From Burkholderiaceae bacterium (lineage in GTDB: Bacteria; Pseudomonadota; Gammaproteobacteria; Burkholderiales; Burkholderiaceae_E), in the NCBI GenBank assembly GCA_016710525.1, contig JADJVQ010000026.1, positions 20,932-84,931 on the forward strand: 64,000 bases of DNA. Reading direction: 5' to 3'. Positions 43,822 through 50,725 of the stretch are shown here, piece by piece. The translations under genes were made by a program, and so were the position numbers. Position 1 is the stretch's first letter, and each line of letters begins with the position of its first letter. Under the pieces are notes generated by a model. That model saw only the letters and a program-made list of their open reading frames with translations, searched no databases and was not told the origin of the DNA.

Positions 43822-44143
43822 GCCCGAGTGGTGAAATTGGTAGACGCAGGGGACTCAGACCTAATTTGAGCCTTCTCGGGGAAACCCTTGAAGTGAAGCC
43901 CGTCAAACTCGGCGAAGGCCCTGAACCCAGGTTCGAGCTAATACCGAGCCAAGCCCATGATCCGAAAGGCTCCTGGGAAGGTGTAGAGAGCAGACGGCGG
44001 GCACCTACGGCCGCAAGGCTATGGTGAAGGCGTGCTCCAGCCCACGAACGCCGCTTCTATTGGAGCGGCGGCGGCGAAAGCCGAAGTGGGAAGAAAATCC
44101 CCCGCCGCAAGGCGTGCCGGTTCGATTCCGGCCTCGGGCACCA
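43822..44143 (+). tRNA. tRNA-Leu(CAA), interrupted by a group I intron
   Basis: Exon 1 is 43822-43856 (35 nt) and exon 2 is 44094-44143 (50 nt, ending in encoded CCA). Together they make an 85-nt tRNA: acceptor GCCCGAG pairs with CTCGGGC, the anticodon stem GGGGA pairs with TCCCC, and the seven-base loop reads CT-CAA-AA, so the anticodon is CAA. A long variable arm (CGCCGCAAGGCG) and a GTTCGATTC T-loop are present, as expected for leucine. The gene is cut between anticodon bases 34 and 35 by the 237-nt intron. A promoter at 43731 and a terminator at 44151 make it a stand-alone transcript. Confidence 0.93.
43857..44093 (+). ncRNA. Group I intron in the tRNA-Leu anticodon loop (IC3-like)
   Basis: A 237-nt element between anticodon bases 34 and 35, with no reading frame for an endonuclease. 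Seen: a guide GAGCC (43868-43872) that pairs with the exon end GGACTC; a P2 hairpin with a GAAA loop (43873-43893); P4 strands CTCGG (43908-43912) and CCGAG (43944-43948) around a typical P/Q pair; R box GTGTAGAGAGCAGACGG; and S box with P7 pairing GAGCA (43988-43992) to TGCTC (44033-44037). The last base is the required terminal G (44093). The 5' intron and guide closely resemble the cyanobacterial tRNA-Leu(UAA) intron. The base before the cut is C, not the usual U. Confidence 0.9.
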
Positions 44144-44150
44144 ATGCCGA

Positions 44151-44182
44151 GCCGCCCCGTACAACCGGGGCGGCTTTTTTTT
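44151..44182 (+). terminator. Intrinsic terminator after tRNA-Leu
   Basis: Nine-bp GC stem (44151-44159 GCCGCCCCG with 44166-44174 CGGGGCGGC), a six-base loop, then eight T residues to 44182. It starts seven bases after the encoded CCA. Confidence 0.93.
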
Positions 44183-44213
44183 CGTCGCGAGTCCTTATGC
44201 CCGCGCGCGCCAT

Positions 44214-44405
44214 TCACGACCGAAACTGAATCCGCACCTGGGCCGACCGGCCGAAGTTCGCCAGCACCTGGCAGGCGCTGGACATGGGCAGCATGCCAGT
44301 CGTCGAGCTGGTGCTGACCATCTCGCCCGCATCGATGCCGATGCCGCGCACGCGCAGCGTCTCGGCCAGCCAGGACTGGCGTGATGGCCAGATGGGCGCG
44401 GGCAC
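44214..44405 (-). pseudogene. C-terminal fragment of a fumarylacetoacetate-hydrolase-family enzyme
   Basis: A 63-codon frame whose product, from SWLAETLRVRGIGIDAGEM to STTGMLPM and ANFGRSAQVRIQF, fits the last approximately 55 residues of 2-keto-4-pentenoate hydratase-type proteins. The catalytic N-terminal parts are absent, and upstream sequence belongs to the response-regulator gene. It is thus a truncated relic beside the intron-bearing tRNA, possibly left by deletion or recombination. In intact relatives the end is normally Gly-rich where this has SSTTGM. Confidence 0.55.
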
Positions 44406-44410
44406 CTGAC

Positions 44411-44794
44411 CTAAGCTCGGTTTCCGGGCCCTTGCGCGAGCAGGCTGTTGATGACCTCGATCAGCTGGTCAGCGTCCCAGGGCTTGGGCAGGAACCGATC
44501 GGGGCGCCGGTCACCGAGCCGCTCGAACACGAATCCACGCGAATAGCCGCTGGTCAGCAGCAGCGGCAGGTGCGCAAACTCGTCCCGACAAATGCCGATC
44601 AGTTGCGCGCCATCGATGCCTGGCATCACCAGATCGAGCACCGCCACGTCGAAGTGCGCGCCCGGCGCCCGCAGCAAGGCCAGCGCCTGCTCGCCGTCGG
44701 CGGCGCAATGGGCCTGATGTCCGGCGCGACGAAGGATCTCGCTCAGCAGCATCGACAGCAGTCGATCATCCTCAGCCACCAGCACCTGCGCCAT
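44411..44794 (-). CDS. Single-domain response regulator
   Basis: A 127-residue receiver domain with no output domain. Seen: acidic pair Asp9-Asp10, phosphoacceptor Asp54 in VAVLDLVMPG, Thr81-Ser82 switch region, and the conserved Lys104 in FLPKPWD. It works by protein contact, like CheY or phosphorelay intermediates. The gene just upstream in the same direction encodes a 7TM/PAS sensor without a kinase domain, so the phosphate donor must be encoded elsewhere or the pair works in another way. Confidence 0.88.
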   Translation of the reverse strand: MAQVLVAEDDRLLSMLLSEILRRAGHQAHCAADGEQALALLRAPGAHFDVAVLDLVMPGIDGAQLIGICRDEFAHLPLLLTSGYSRGFVFERLGDRRPDRFLPKPWDADQLIEVINSLLAQGPGNRA

Positions 44795-44834
44795 CGGATC
44801 GCCTCTCAGGCCCGCTGCGGTTCAAGGGCCTGCA

Positions 44835-46151
44835 TCACGACTCCGGCATCTGGCGGCCGAGATCGGAGAACCCGGGATAGCGGGCCGCCAGGCAGGAAGG
44901 GCAGACGCTGTGCGTGAGATCGGCCTCCGAGTTCTCACTGATGAACTCGTCCACCGGGCGCCATCGGCCCAAAGTGTCCTTGATCTGCTTGCAGCCTGCG
45001 CAGATCGGCAGCAGGCCTCGCAAGGTCTTGACCTCGGCCAGCGCGCGCTCGACGCTGACCTCGGCCTCGACGCGCTCGGTGACGTCATCGAGAATCAGCA
45101 GCCGGCCGTCGGGTGCGTCCGGGCGCCGTGCCGGCAGGGGCACGATACGGCTCGCGTAATGCCGGGCGGCGATCGGCAGCAGCAGCTGCCGGTCGGACGG
45201 ATCGACAGGCCACCCAGGGATGTCCTTGCGCAACAGACGTTCGATCGCCCGCGGTCCCTCGGCGCTGATCGGCCCTTCGCCTGCCGGAAGAAATCGAGCG
45301 ATCGGATTGCCGAGCAACTGCCGCGGCGTGCGCTGCAGCAGCCGCGCCATCGATGTATTGCAGTCGATGATGCGCCCCTGGCCATCGAGCGCGAGCACCG
45401 CGTTGTCCATCACGTCCGTCAGGCGATTGCGAGCAATGGGCAGCAGATCGACCATCCGATGCCGAATGATCGCCCACCAGATGAGATAGCTCATGACCGC
45501 CGCGCCAAAAGGCATCGGATCGAACTGCCGAGGCGCGATGCCAGTGATCAGCAGGAAGTTCGCGATCAGCGGCGCCAGAGCCGCCACGGCCATCGTCGCC
45601 AGTTGCCCCCGCACCAGTGGATTGGCGCGGATCGCGCAGACCAACAGCATGCCGATCGACACCAGGATGAGTGCATAGCCCTGAAGTACGCCGACCCAGT
45701 AGAACGGCCCGAAAGTAATCTGACTGGTCCGGGTCAGGATGCCGACCTTGTCAGTCTGCAGGTCGCTGATTATCCAATGACGAGAGTCCGGTCCCCACAG
45801 GAGCACCTGCGTGACCACCGGTACGACGGCGAGGGCTACGACGATGCCCCGCTGCCAGCGCGGTGTCAGGCCCGTGATGGCCAGCGCATACAGAAACAGA
45901 CCGATCGGCGCGCCGGCGATGAACACGTACTTGATCGACAGCCAGAACCAAGACTGCTCGGGCGGGGCGATCGCCATCACCAGCACGGTGATCATCCAGC
46001 CCAGGGCCGATCCGATCAACAGCAGGAACTGGCTCGCTCCCTCGGTGCGTCGAAACCGCCACCCGAACGCCGCCAATGCCGCCAGAGATACGATCACCAT
46101 GACCGCGACGCAAACGTAGGCGACCTGCCAATCGATGCCGAGAGGGTTCAT
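44835..46151 (-). CDS. 7TM-PAS sensor without kinase domain, C-terminal Cys cluster
   Basis: A 438-residue protein. About seven membrane helices fill residues 8-225 (the histidine-kinase N-terminal 7TM type), then a PAS domain at about 250-350 (DNAVLALDGQGRIIDCN, then ARFLPAG), a short coiled segment, and a C-terminal ICAGCKQIKD ... VCPSC module (Cys384, 387, 417, 420) found at the end of many sensor proteins. No His-kinase, GGDEF or other output domain is present. ATG 46151 is taken as start because the first helix begins right after it; no strong ribosome site is seen. A receiver-only protein gene follows. Confidence 0.8.
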   Translation of the reverse strand: MNPLGIDWQVAYVCVAVMVIVSLAALAAFGWRFRRTEGASQFLLLIGSALGWMITVLVMAIAPPEQSWFWLSIKYVFIAGAPIGLFLYALAITGLTPRWQRGIVVALAVVPVVTQVLLWGPDSRHWIISDLQTDKVGILTRTSQITFGPFYWVGVLQGYALILVSIGMLLVCAIRANPLVRGQLATMAVAALAPLIANFLLITGIAPRQFDPMPFGAAVMSYLIWWAIIRHRMVDLLPIARNRLTDVMDNAVLALDGQGRIIDCNTSMARLLQRTPRQLLGNPIARFLPAGEGPISAEGPRAIERLLRKDIPGWPVDPSDRQLLLPIAARHYASRIVPLPARRPDAPDGRLLILDDVTERVEAEVSVERALAEVKTLRGLLPICAGCKQIKDTLGRWRPVDEFISENSEADLTHSVCPSCLAARYPGFSDLGRQMPES

Positions 46152-46684
46152 ATAGGAAAGATTTTCCCCCGTTCCGGTGCGAAGCGCCACTCGGGCCCGC
46201 CACCCCCTCCCGCCATATCGGGTGTCGGTCTCTAACAAGTCGCGCGGCGCGTGTTGGTCCCGGTTACCGAGTGGCGTCGGGGTTGACGGTTCGGCCCAGA
46301 AAACAGATGTCCTGAACGACTGGGGGGCCCGCCGCGCAAGCCGCGCCGATTCGTCGCCAGCTGGGCTGACATCAGCCCGATGGTGCGCAATCGCTTGCCT
46401 GGACACCCGTGACGCGTCTTCCGCAGCCCGCTCCTGGGAGGCCCGTCAGGCAACCATGCGACACCGGTGCGCGGTAGCGGTACGGCATCATCCGTTGCGT
46501 GAGATCGTCCATGATGACCGGCATTCTTCGCAGGTTGCCGCGAGGCGTCAGACGGAATCGCCTGCCGATAGAATCTTCGGATTCATCCAGGCGAATCTGC
46601 ATGACGAATTGGTTCTCCTGGCAGCCGCCCGATTGCGCCTATCGCGGCTTCCACTTTGATCACTCACCCCGCAGGAGCCCCGAC
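46152..46684. other. 533-bp stretch without a recognised gene
   Basis: Open frames here have no homology signal or ribosome site. The left part should hold the promoter of the 7TM/PAS gene and the right part the promoter of the MaoC gene. Base composition is somewhat lower in GC than the genes around it, and no repeat or RNA was recognised. Confidence 0.5.
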
Positions 46685-47149
46685 ATGGCCAAGACCTTCA
46701 TCAACGGCAACGCCGATCTGCCCAACTACCTGGACAAGGACCTGCCCCCCGGCGACTGGGTCGACGTGACCCAGGACATGATCGACAAGTTCGCCGAGAT
46801 CAGCGGCGACCACCAGTGGATCCACGTCGACGTCGAGCGCTCGCGCAAGGAGTCGCCGTACGGCACCACCATCGCCCATGGCTACCTCACGCTCTCGCTG
46901 ATGGCGCAGTTGCGCGCCACGGCGATGGACATGCCGCCGGCGCGCATCGGCATCAACTACGGGCTGAACAAGGTGCGCTTCACCGGGCCGGTGCCGGCGG
47001 GTTCGCGGGTGCGGGCGGTGCTGCGGCTGACGGCGCTCGAACAGTTGCCCGAGAACGGCGTGCTGATGACCTGGCTGGCCACCGTGTACCGCGACGGGTC
47101 GGACAAGCCGGTGCTGGTGGCCGAGACCCTGGGCCGGCGATTCGAGTGA
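46685..47149 (+). CDS. MaoC-like hot-dog dehydratase
   Basis: A 154-residue protein of the single-domain R-hydratase/MaoC type: MIDKFAEISGDHQWIHVD carries the catalytic Asp and His (near residues 38-43), followed by GTTIAHGYLTLSLMAQL and a INYGLNKVRFTGPVPAGSRVR strand. It hydrates enoyl-CoA to 3-hydroxyacyl-CoA, feeding beta-oxidation or polyhydroxyalkanoate synthesis. It starts after a CAGGAG-like ribosome site. No fatty-acid gene adjoins, so its pathway is open. Confidence 0.88.
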   Translation: MAKTFINGNADLPNYLDKDLPPGDWVDVTQDMIDKFAEISGDHQWIHVDVERSRKESPYGTTIAHGYLTLSLMAQLRATAMDMPPARIGINYGLNKVRFTGPVPAGSRVRAVLRLTALEQLPENGVLMTWLATVYRDGSDKPVLVAETLGRRFE

Positions 47150-47170
47150 ACTGCCGCCGCGCCCAGCGAG

Positions 47171-47300
47171 TCAGGGCAGTCTCACGGGATGCGTGAAAAC
47201 CCAGTCGTTGTCCTTCACGGGGGTGTGACAGGCCACGCACTCTTGCGTGAAGCTGGCGTCCTTGCCGTAGGGTTTCTGGTCCTGACCCAGCCCGCGCGCA
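47171..47300 (-). pseudogene. C-terminal fragment of a cytochrome P460-type protein
   Basis: On the minus strand, about 42 codons ending at 47171 read GQDQKPYGKDASFTQECVACH and then TPVKDNDWVFTHPVRLP before the stop. The CVACH haem motif close to the end with a PVKDND-WVFT tail is the signature end of cytochrome P460 family proteins. There is no start, signal peptide or remaining body. It is a relic without obvious function. The following 380 bp, to 47679, hold only the nitronate monooxygenase upstream region. Confidence 0.5.
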
Positions 47301-47679
47301 GCCCCGGTAGCCCTTCAGGCGGCGGATGCCATTGGGTGCCGGGTCCAAACCGCGGCATGCGTTCTCGCAGTCGCACCGGACAGAGTCCGGCATGGGTGTG
47401 ATCGGAGTCGCTTCATCAGGGCCAGGGTTGACGTGTGAAGGCGGTGCAGCCCCGCCGGCCGGTCGCTATGGCTGGACGGTGAACTCCAGAACGCATCGAA
47501 GTATTCCGTTGTGGGTCGCGCCGCCGCCGTATTGCAGCCGCCGCGGTCACTGCGACGCCGGCTCGAGAAGGCGTGGGCTGGCGCGTTCCGAGCGCGGCCG
47601 GAATGCGCATCGGCGCCATGCCCGGATCCCGCATTGATGGTACGGTTTACGACCTCCATTCAACCCAGGCGATCCGTCC
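47301..47679. other. Gene-free stretch before nitronate monooxygenase
   Basis: About 380 bp in which no gene, repeat or RNA was recognised in either strand. It presumably holds the nitronate monooxygenase promoter. Frames across it lack homology and ribosome sites. Confidence 0.4.
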
Positions 47680-48660
47680 ATGGCTTTCAAGACCCGAATC
47701 ACCGACCTGCTCGGCATCGAGCACCCGATCATCCAGGGCGGCATGCAGGGGGTCGGCACGGCCGAACTCGCCTCGGCCGTGTCGAACGCCGGCGGCCTGG
47801 GCATCCTGACCGCGCTGACGCAACCTACGCCCGAGGCGCTGCGCGCCGAGATCGAGCGCTGCGCTGCGATGACCCAAAAGCCTTTCGGCGTGAACCTGAC
47901 CGTCTTTCCGACGATCAACTCGCCCGACTACAAGGCCTATGCGCAGGCCATCATCGATTCGGGCGTGAAGGCTGTCGAGACCGCGGGCACCCCGGCGGTG
48001 CAGGAGATCTGGGCGATGCTCAAGCCGCACGGCATCCGGATCCTGCACAAGTGCACCTCGGTGCGCCATGCGGTGTCGGCCGAAAAGCGTGGAGTCGACG
48101 CCATCTCCATCGACGGCTTCGAGTGTGCGGGCCATCCGGGCGAGGACGACATCCCGGGCCTGATCCTGATCCCCTGCGCGGCCGACAAGGTGAAGATCCC
48201 GATGATTGCCTCCGGCGGGTTCGGCGACGGCCGCGGCTTCGTGGCAGCGCTGGCCCTGGGCGCCGAAGGCATCAACATGGGCACGCGCTTTTGCGCGACG
48301 CAAGAGGCGGTGATCCATCCCAATGTCAAACAGGCCTATGTCGACAACGACGAGCGCGGCACCAACCTGATCTTCCGCAGCCTGAAGAACTCCGCGCGCG
48401 TCGGCAAGAGCGCCGTGTCCGACGAGGTGGTCCGCCGCCTGGCCGAACCGGGCTCGACCTTCGCCGATGTCAAGGACCTGGTGGCGGGCGAGAAGGGCCG
48501 CGAGATGCTGCGCACCGGCGACATGAGCCAGGGCATCTACTGGGCCTCGATGGTCCAGGGCCTGATCCACGACATTCCCACCTGCAAGGAACTGATCGAC
48601 AGGATCATCGCGGATGCCGAGTCCATCCTCGACCAGCGCGTCCAGGGGTTCCGCCGCTAG
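47680..48660 (+). CDS. Nitronate monooxygenase
   Basis: A 326-residue FMN barrel of the nitronate monooxygenase / NPD family, which oxidises alkyl nitronates to aldehydes and nitrite. Seen: IEHPIIQGGMQGVGTAELA near residue 15, SNAGGLGILTA near 38, KPFGVNLTVFPT near 67, the GFECAGHPGEDDIPGL motif near 148 and FVAALALGAEGINMGTRF near 187. The family also includes enoyl-reductase-like members, so the substrate is uncertain. The stop is 18 bp from the end of the convergent small membrane-protein gene. Confidence 0.87.
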   Translation: MAFKTRITDLLGIEHPIIQGGMQGVGTAELASAVSNAGGLGILTALTQPTPEALRAEIERCAAMTQKPFGVNLTVFPTINSPDYKAYAQAIIDSGVKAVETAGTPAVQEIWAMLKPHGIRILHKCTSVRHAVSAEKRGVDAISIDGFECAGHPGEDDIPGLILIPCAADKVKIPMIASGGFGDGRGFVAALALGAEGINMGTRFCATQEAVIHPNVKQAYVDNDERGTNLIFRSLKNSARVGKSAVSDEVVRRLAEPGSTFADVKDLVAGEKGREMLRTGDMSQGIYWASMVQGLIHDIPTCKELIDRIIADAESILDQRVQGFRR

Positions 48661-48678
48661 CGGCCTGTCCTGGCGGGG

Positions 48679-49107
48679 TCAAAGGCGGTGGAACACGATC
48701 ACCGCCACGGTGACCAGGCACATCGTGGCGTTCCCCGCGTTGACCGTCACCGCCTTGTTCGCCCGGCGGCCGTTGTGCTCGTAGAGCCAGGCTGCCATGG
48801 TGAGGTTGGCGCCCAGCCAGGTGCACCAGGTCCACAGCGAATGCTGGCTGGAGTCGCCGCTGACGACGATGGCCCAGGTGGTCGGCAGGTAGGCCAGCAT
48901 GCGAACCGAGTTGAACAGGGTGAAGGCCCAGGTCAGCACCTTGAGATAGAGGCTGCGGACATCGCCGTCCGCAGGGATGTCCGGGGCGTGGTCGGCCCTT
49001 CCGGATGGCGGAATCGGCGCCGGCGGCCGCTGCGGGCCCGTGGTGGCGGGGCCGCGCCGGGACGAGAAGGCCAATCGGGGTGTCGAAGCCGGGCTGATGC
49101 TGATCAT
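48679..49107 (-). CDS. Small membrane protein of unknown function
   Basis: A 142-residue protein. The first 45 residues are polar, Pro/Arg-rich and probably disordered; about three to four membrane helices follow (VLTWAFTLFNSVRMLAYLPTTWAI, CTWLGANLTMAAWLYEH, and MCLVTVAVIVFHRL at the end). ATG 49107 is taken as start because nothing earlier is supported. No family was recognised. The 294 bp upstream, to the SDR at 49402, has no other gene. Confidence 0.65.
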   Translation of the reverse strand: MISISPASTPRLAFSSRRGPATTGPQRPPAPIPPSGRADHAPDIPADGDVRSLYLKVLTWAFTLFNSVRMLAYLPTTWAIVVSGDSSQHSLWTWCTWLGANLTMAAWLYEHNGRRANKAVTVNAGNATMCLVTVAVIVFHRL

Positions 49108-49401
49108 CGGGATGCGCCTCCTTGGGCCGTCGCGGGTGGATGCAGCGCCGGCCGATGTGCGAGCCGTGACGCTGCGTGTGTCCATCAGCTTCGCGGAACG
49201 GGGCGACGCTGACCATCGTGCTTCGGTATCGACGAGAACGGGCTCAGCTGATCCTTTGGTATGAGCGGGCGTCGATACCCGCCACCGGAATCCGGTTGCG
49301 GCGATTTCGAGACGGCGGCAGTGGGCGGGTCGGTGATCGTCCGGTCCGGGTCTGCTGTAGGCTTGGTCCTCTAACCTCAAGCAACCCCGAAGGCAAACGA
49401 C

Positions 49402-50190
49402 ATGGCAGATCGACTCAAGGGCAAGGTGGCGGTGGTGACGGGCGCGGCACCGCGCGGCGAAGGCGTGGGCAACGGCATGGCGACCGCGATCCTGTTCGCG
49501 CGCGAGGGCGCGAAGGTCGTGCTGGTGAACCGCAGCGCCGAGCGGGCCGAGAAGCTCGCCAGGCAGATCCGCGACGAGGGCGGCGAGGCGTCGGTGTTCG
49601 CCGGCGACGTCGCCAACGAGGACGTCTGCGAGGCGATGGCGCAATTCGCCGTCAGCCAGTACGGTCGGCTGGACATCCTGCACAACAACGTCGGCATCGG
49701 CGCGCCGGGCAGCGCCGAGACGGTCACGCTGGCGGACTGGAACCGGGTGATCGAGGCCAACCTCACCACCACGATGCTGTGCACCAGGGCCTGCCTGCCG
49801 CGCATGAAGCAGGGCGGTGGCGGCTCTGTGATCATGGTGTCGTCGATCGCGGGTGCGCTGGGCCTGATGGGCAGCACCGGCGCGGTCGCCTATTCCACCG
49901 CCAAGGCCGGCCTGCACGGCTTCACGCATTCGGTGGCCGCCGACTACGCGACGCAGAACATCCGCGCCAACTGCATCATCGTCGGTTCGGTGCACACGCC
50001 AATGGTCGGCCACATGGGCGCAGAAGGGCGCGAGCGCCGCCGCAAGATGGTGCCGATGCAGACCGAAGGCACGGCCTGGGACGTTGCCCATGGCGCGGTC
50101 TATCTGGCATCGGACGAATCGCGCTGGGTAACCGGCGTACTGCTGCCGATCGAGGGCGGGCTGATCGCGTTGCGCGCCTGGCCGCGCTGA
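49402..50190 (+). CDS. Short-chain dehydrogenase/reductase
   Basis: A 262-residue SDR. The cofactor region TGAAPRGEGVGNG near residue 13 is longer and unlike the standard TGxxxGxG. The rest is classical: NNVGIG near 89, SSIAGALG for the catalytic Ser, YSTAKAG with Tyr and Lys near 164, and IEGGLIALR at the end. It reduces or oxidises an unknown alcohol or ketone. It converges on the MarR-type gene one base after its stop (50190/50192). Confidence 0.86.
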   Translation: MADRLKGKVAVVTGAAPRGEGVGNGMATAILFAREGAKVVLVNRSAERAEKLARQIRDEGGEASVFAGDVANEDVCEAMAQFAVSQYGRLDILHNNVGIGAPGSAETVTLADWNRVIEANLTTTMLCTRACLPRMKQGGGGSVIMVSSIAGALGLMGSTGAVAYSTAKAGLHGFTHSVAADYATQNIRANCIIVGSVHTPMVGHMGAEGRERRRKMVPMQTEGTAWDVAHGAVYLASDESRWVTGVLLPIEGGLIALRAWPR

Positions 50191-50191
50191 C

Positions 50192-50671
50192 TTACCGGCG
50201 CGCTGCGGCGGTGAGCTGTTTGAGCAGCTTCACCGTCGTGGCCACCTCCTTGTCGGAGAGGCCCGCCGTCCAGGCTTGCACCTCGATGAAGTCCATGGGA
50301 TTGCGCTGCCGCCAGAAGCGATGATGATGCTCGGTGAGGTGCAGGCGACGGCTGCGGCGGTCGCGTGCATCGACCGCGATCTCGAGAAAGCCCTTTCGTT
50401 CCAGCGCCAATGCGATCTGCTTGACGTTCTGATGGCTCATGTCCAGCGCCTTTGCCACGAACGAAATCGTCGGCGCCTGCGGCTGGGCCTGGATGAACTG
50501 AAGCAGGCCTGCCTGCTGACTGGTGATGCCGGCCGGCGCGAGTGCCTGATCCAGCCGGGCGCGCAGCACGGCCGCCGAGGCCAGAACCACCCGAAGCAGC
50601 CGCACGCGCTGCGCCAGAGTCACCGGCAGTTCGTCGAGGCCCAGATCGAGCCAGTCGTCATCGCTTGACAT
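50192..50671 (-). CDS. MarR-like transcriptional regulator
   Basis: A 159-residue winged-helix protein. The HTH is near residues 65-90 (SFVAKALDMSHQNVKQIALAL) with a basic wing in DARDRRSRRLHLTEHH. The N-terminal helix and the C-terminal dimer helix fit MarR proteins. Its ATG lies next to a perfect 16-bp palindrome and about 55 bp from the divergent glycosyltransferase start, so it probably represses that gene and itself. The ligand is unknown. Confidence 0.82.
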   Translation of the reverse strand: MSSDDDWLDLGLDELPVTLAQRVRLLRVVLASAAVLRARLDQALAPAGITSQQAGLLQFIQAQPQAPTISFVAKALDMSHQNVKQIALALERKGFLEIAVDARDRRSRRLHLTEHHHRFWRQRNPMDFIEVQAWTAGLSDKEVATTVKLLKQLTAAARR

Positions 50672-50687
50672 AGGTAATATATTACCT
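50672..50687. promoter_or_regulatory. Perfect palindromic operator of the MarR/glycosyltransferase pair
   Basis: AGGTAATATATTACCT, a perfect 16-bp palindrome directly before the MarR ATG and 38 bp before the glycosyltransferase ATG. It is AT-rich in a very GC-rich region, as expected of a MarR-binding site. Confidence 0.7.
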
Positions 50688-50725
50688 TTCAATGATCCGC
50701 ATGGCCATCTCGAAATGGAGCGCCC

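Noticed and set aside
43857..44093. Endonuclease gene within the intron
   Set aside because: The intron is only 237 nt and the open frames crossing it show no LAGLIDADG, HNH or GIY-YIG motif.
46177..46659. 160-codon frame before the MaoC gene
   Set aside because: No ribosome site and no recognisable motif; composition is unlike neighbouring proteins.
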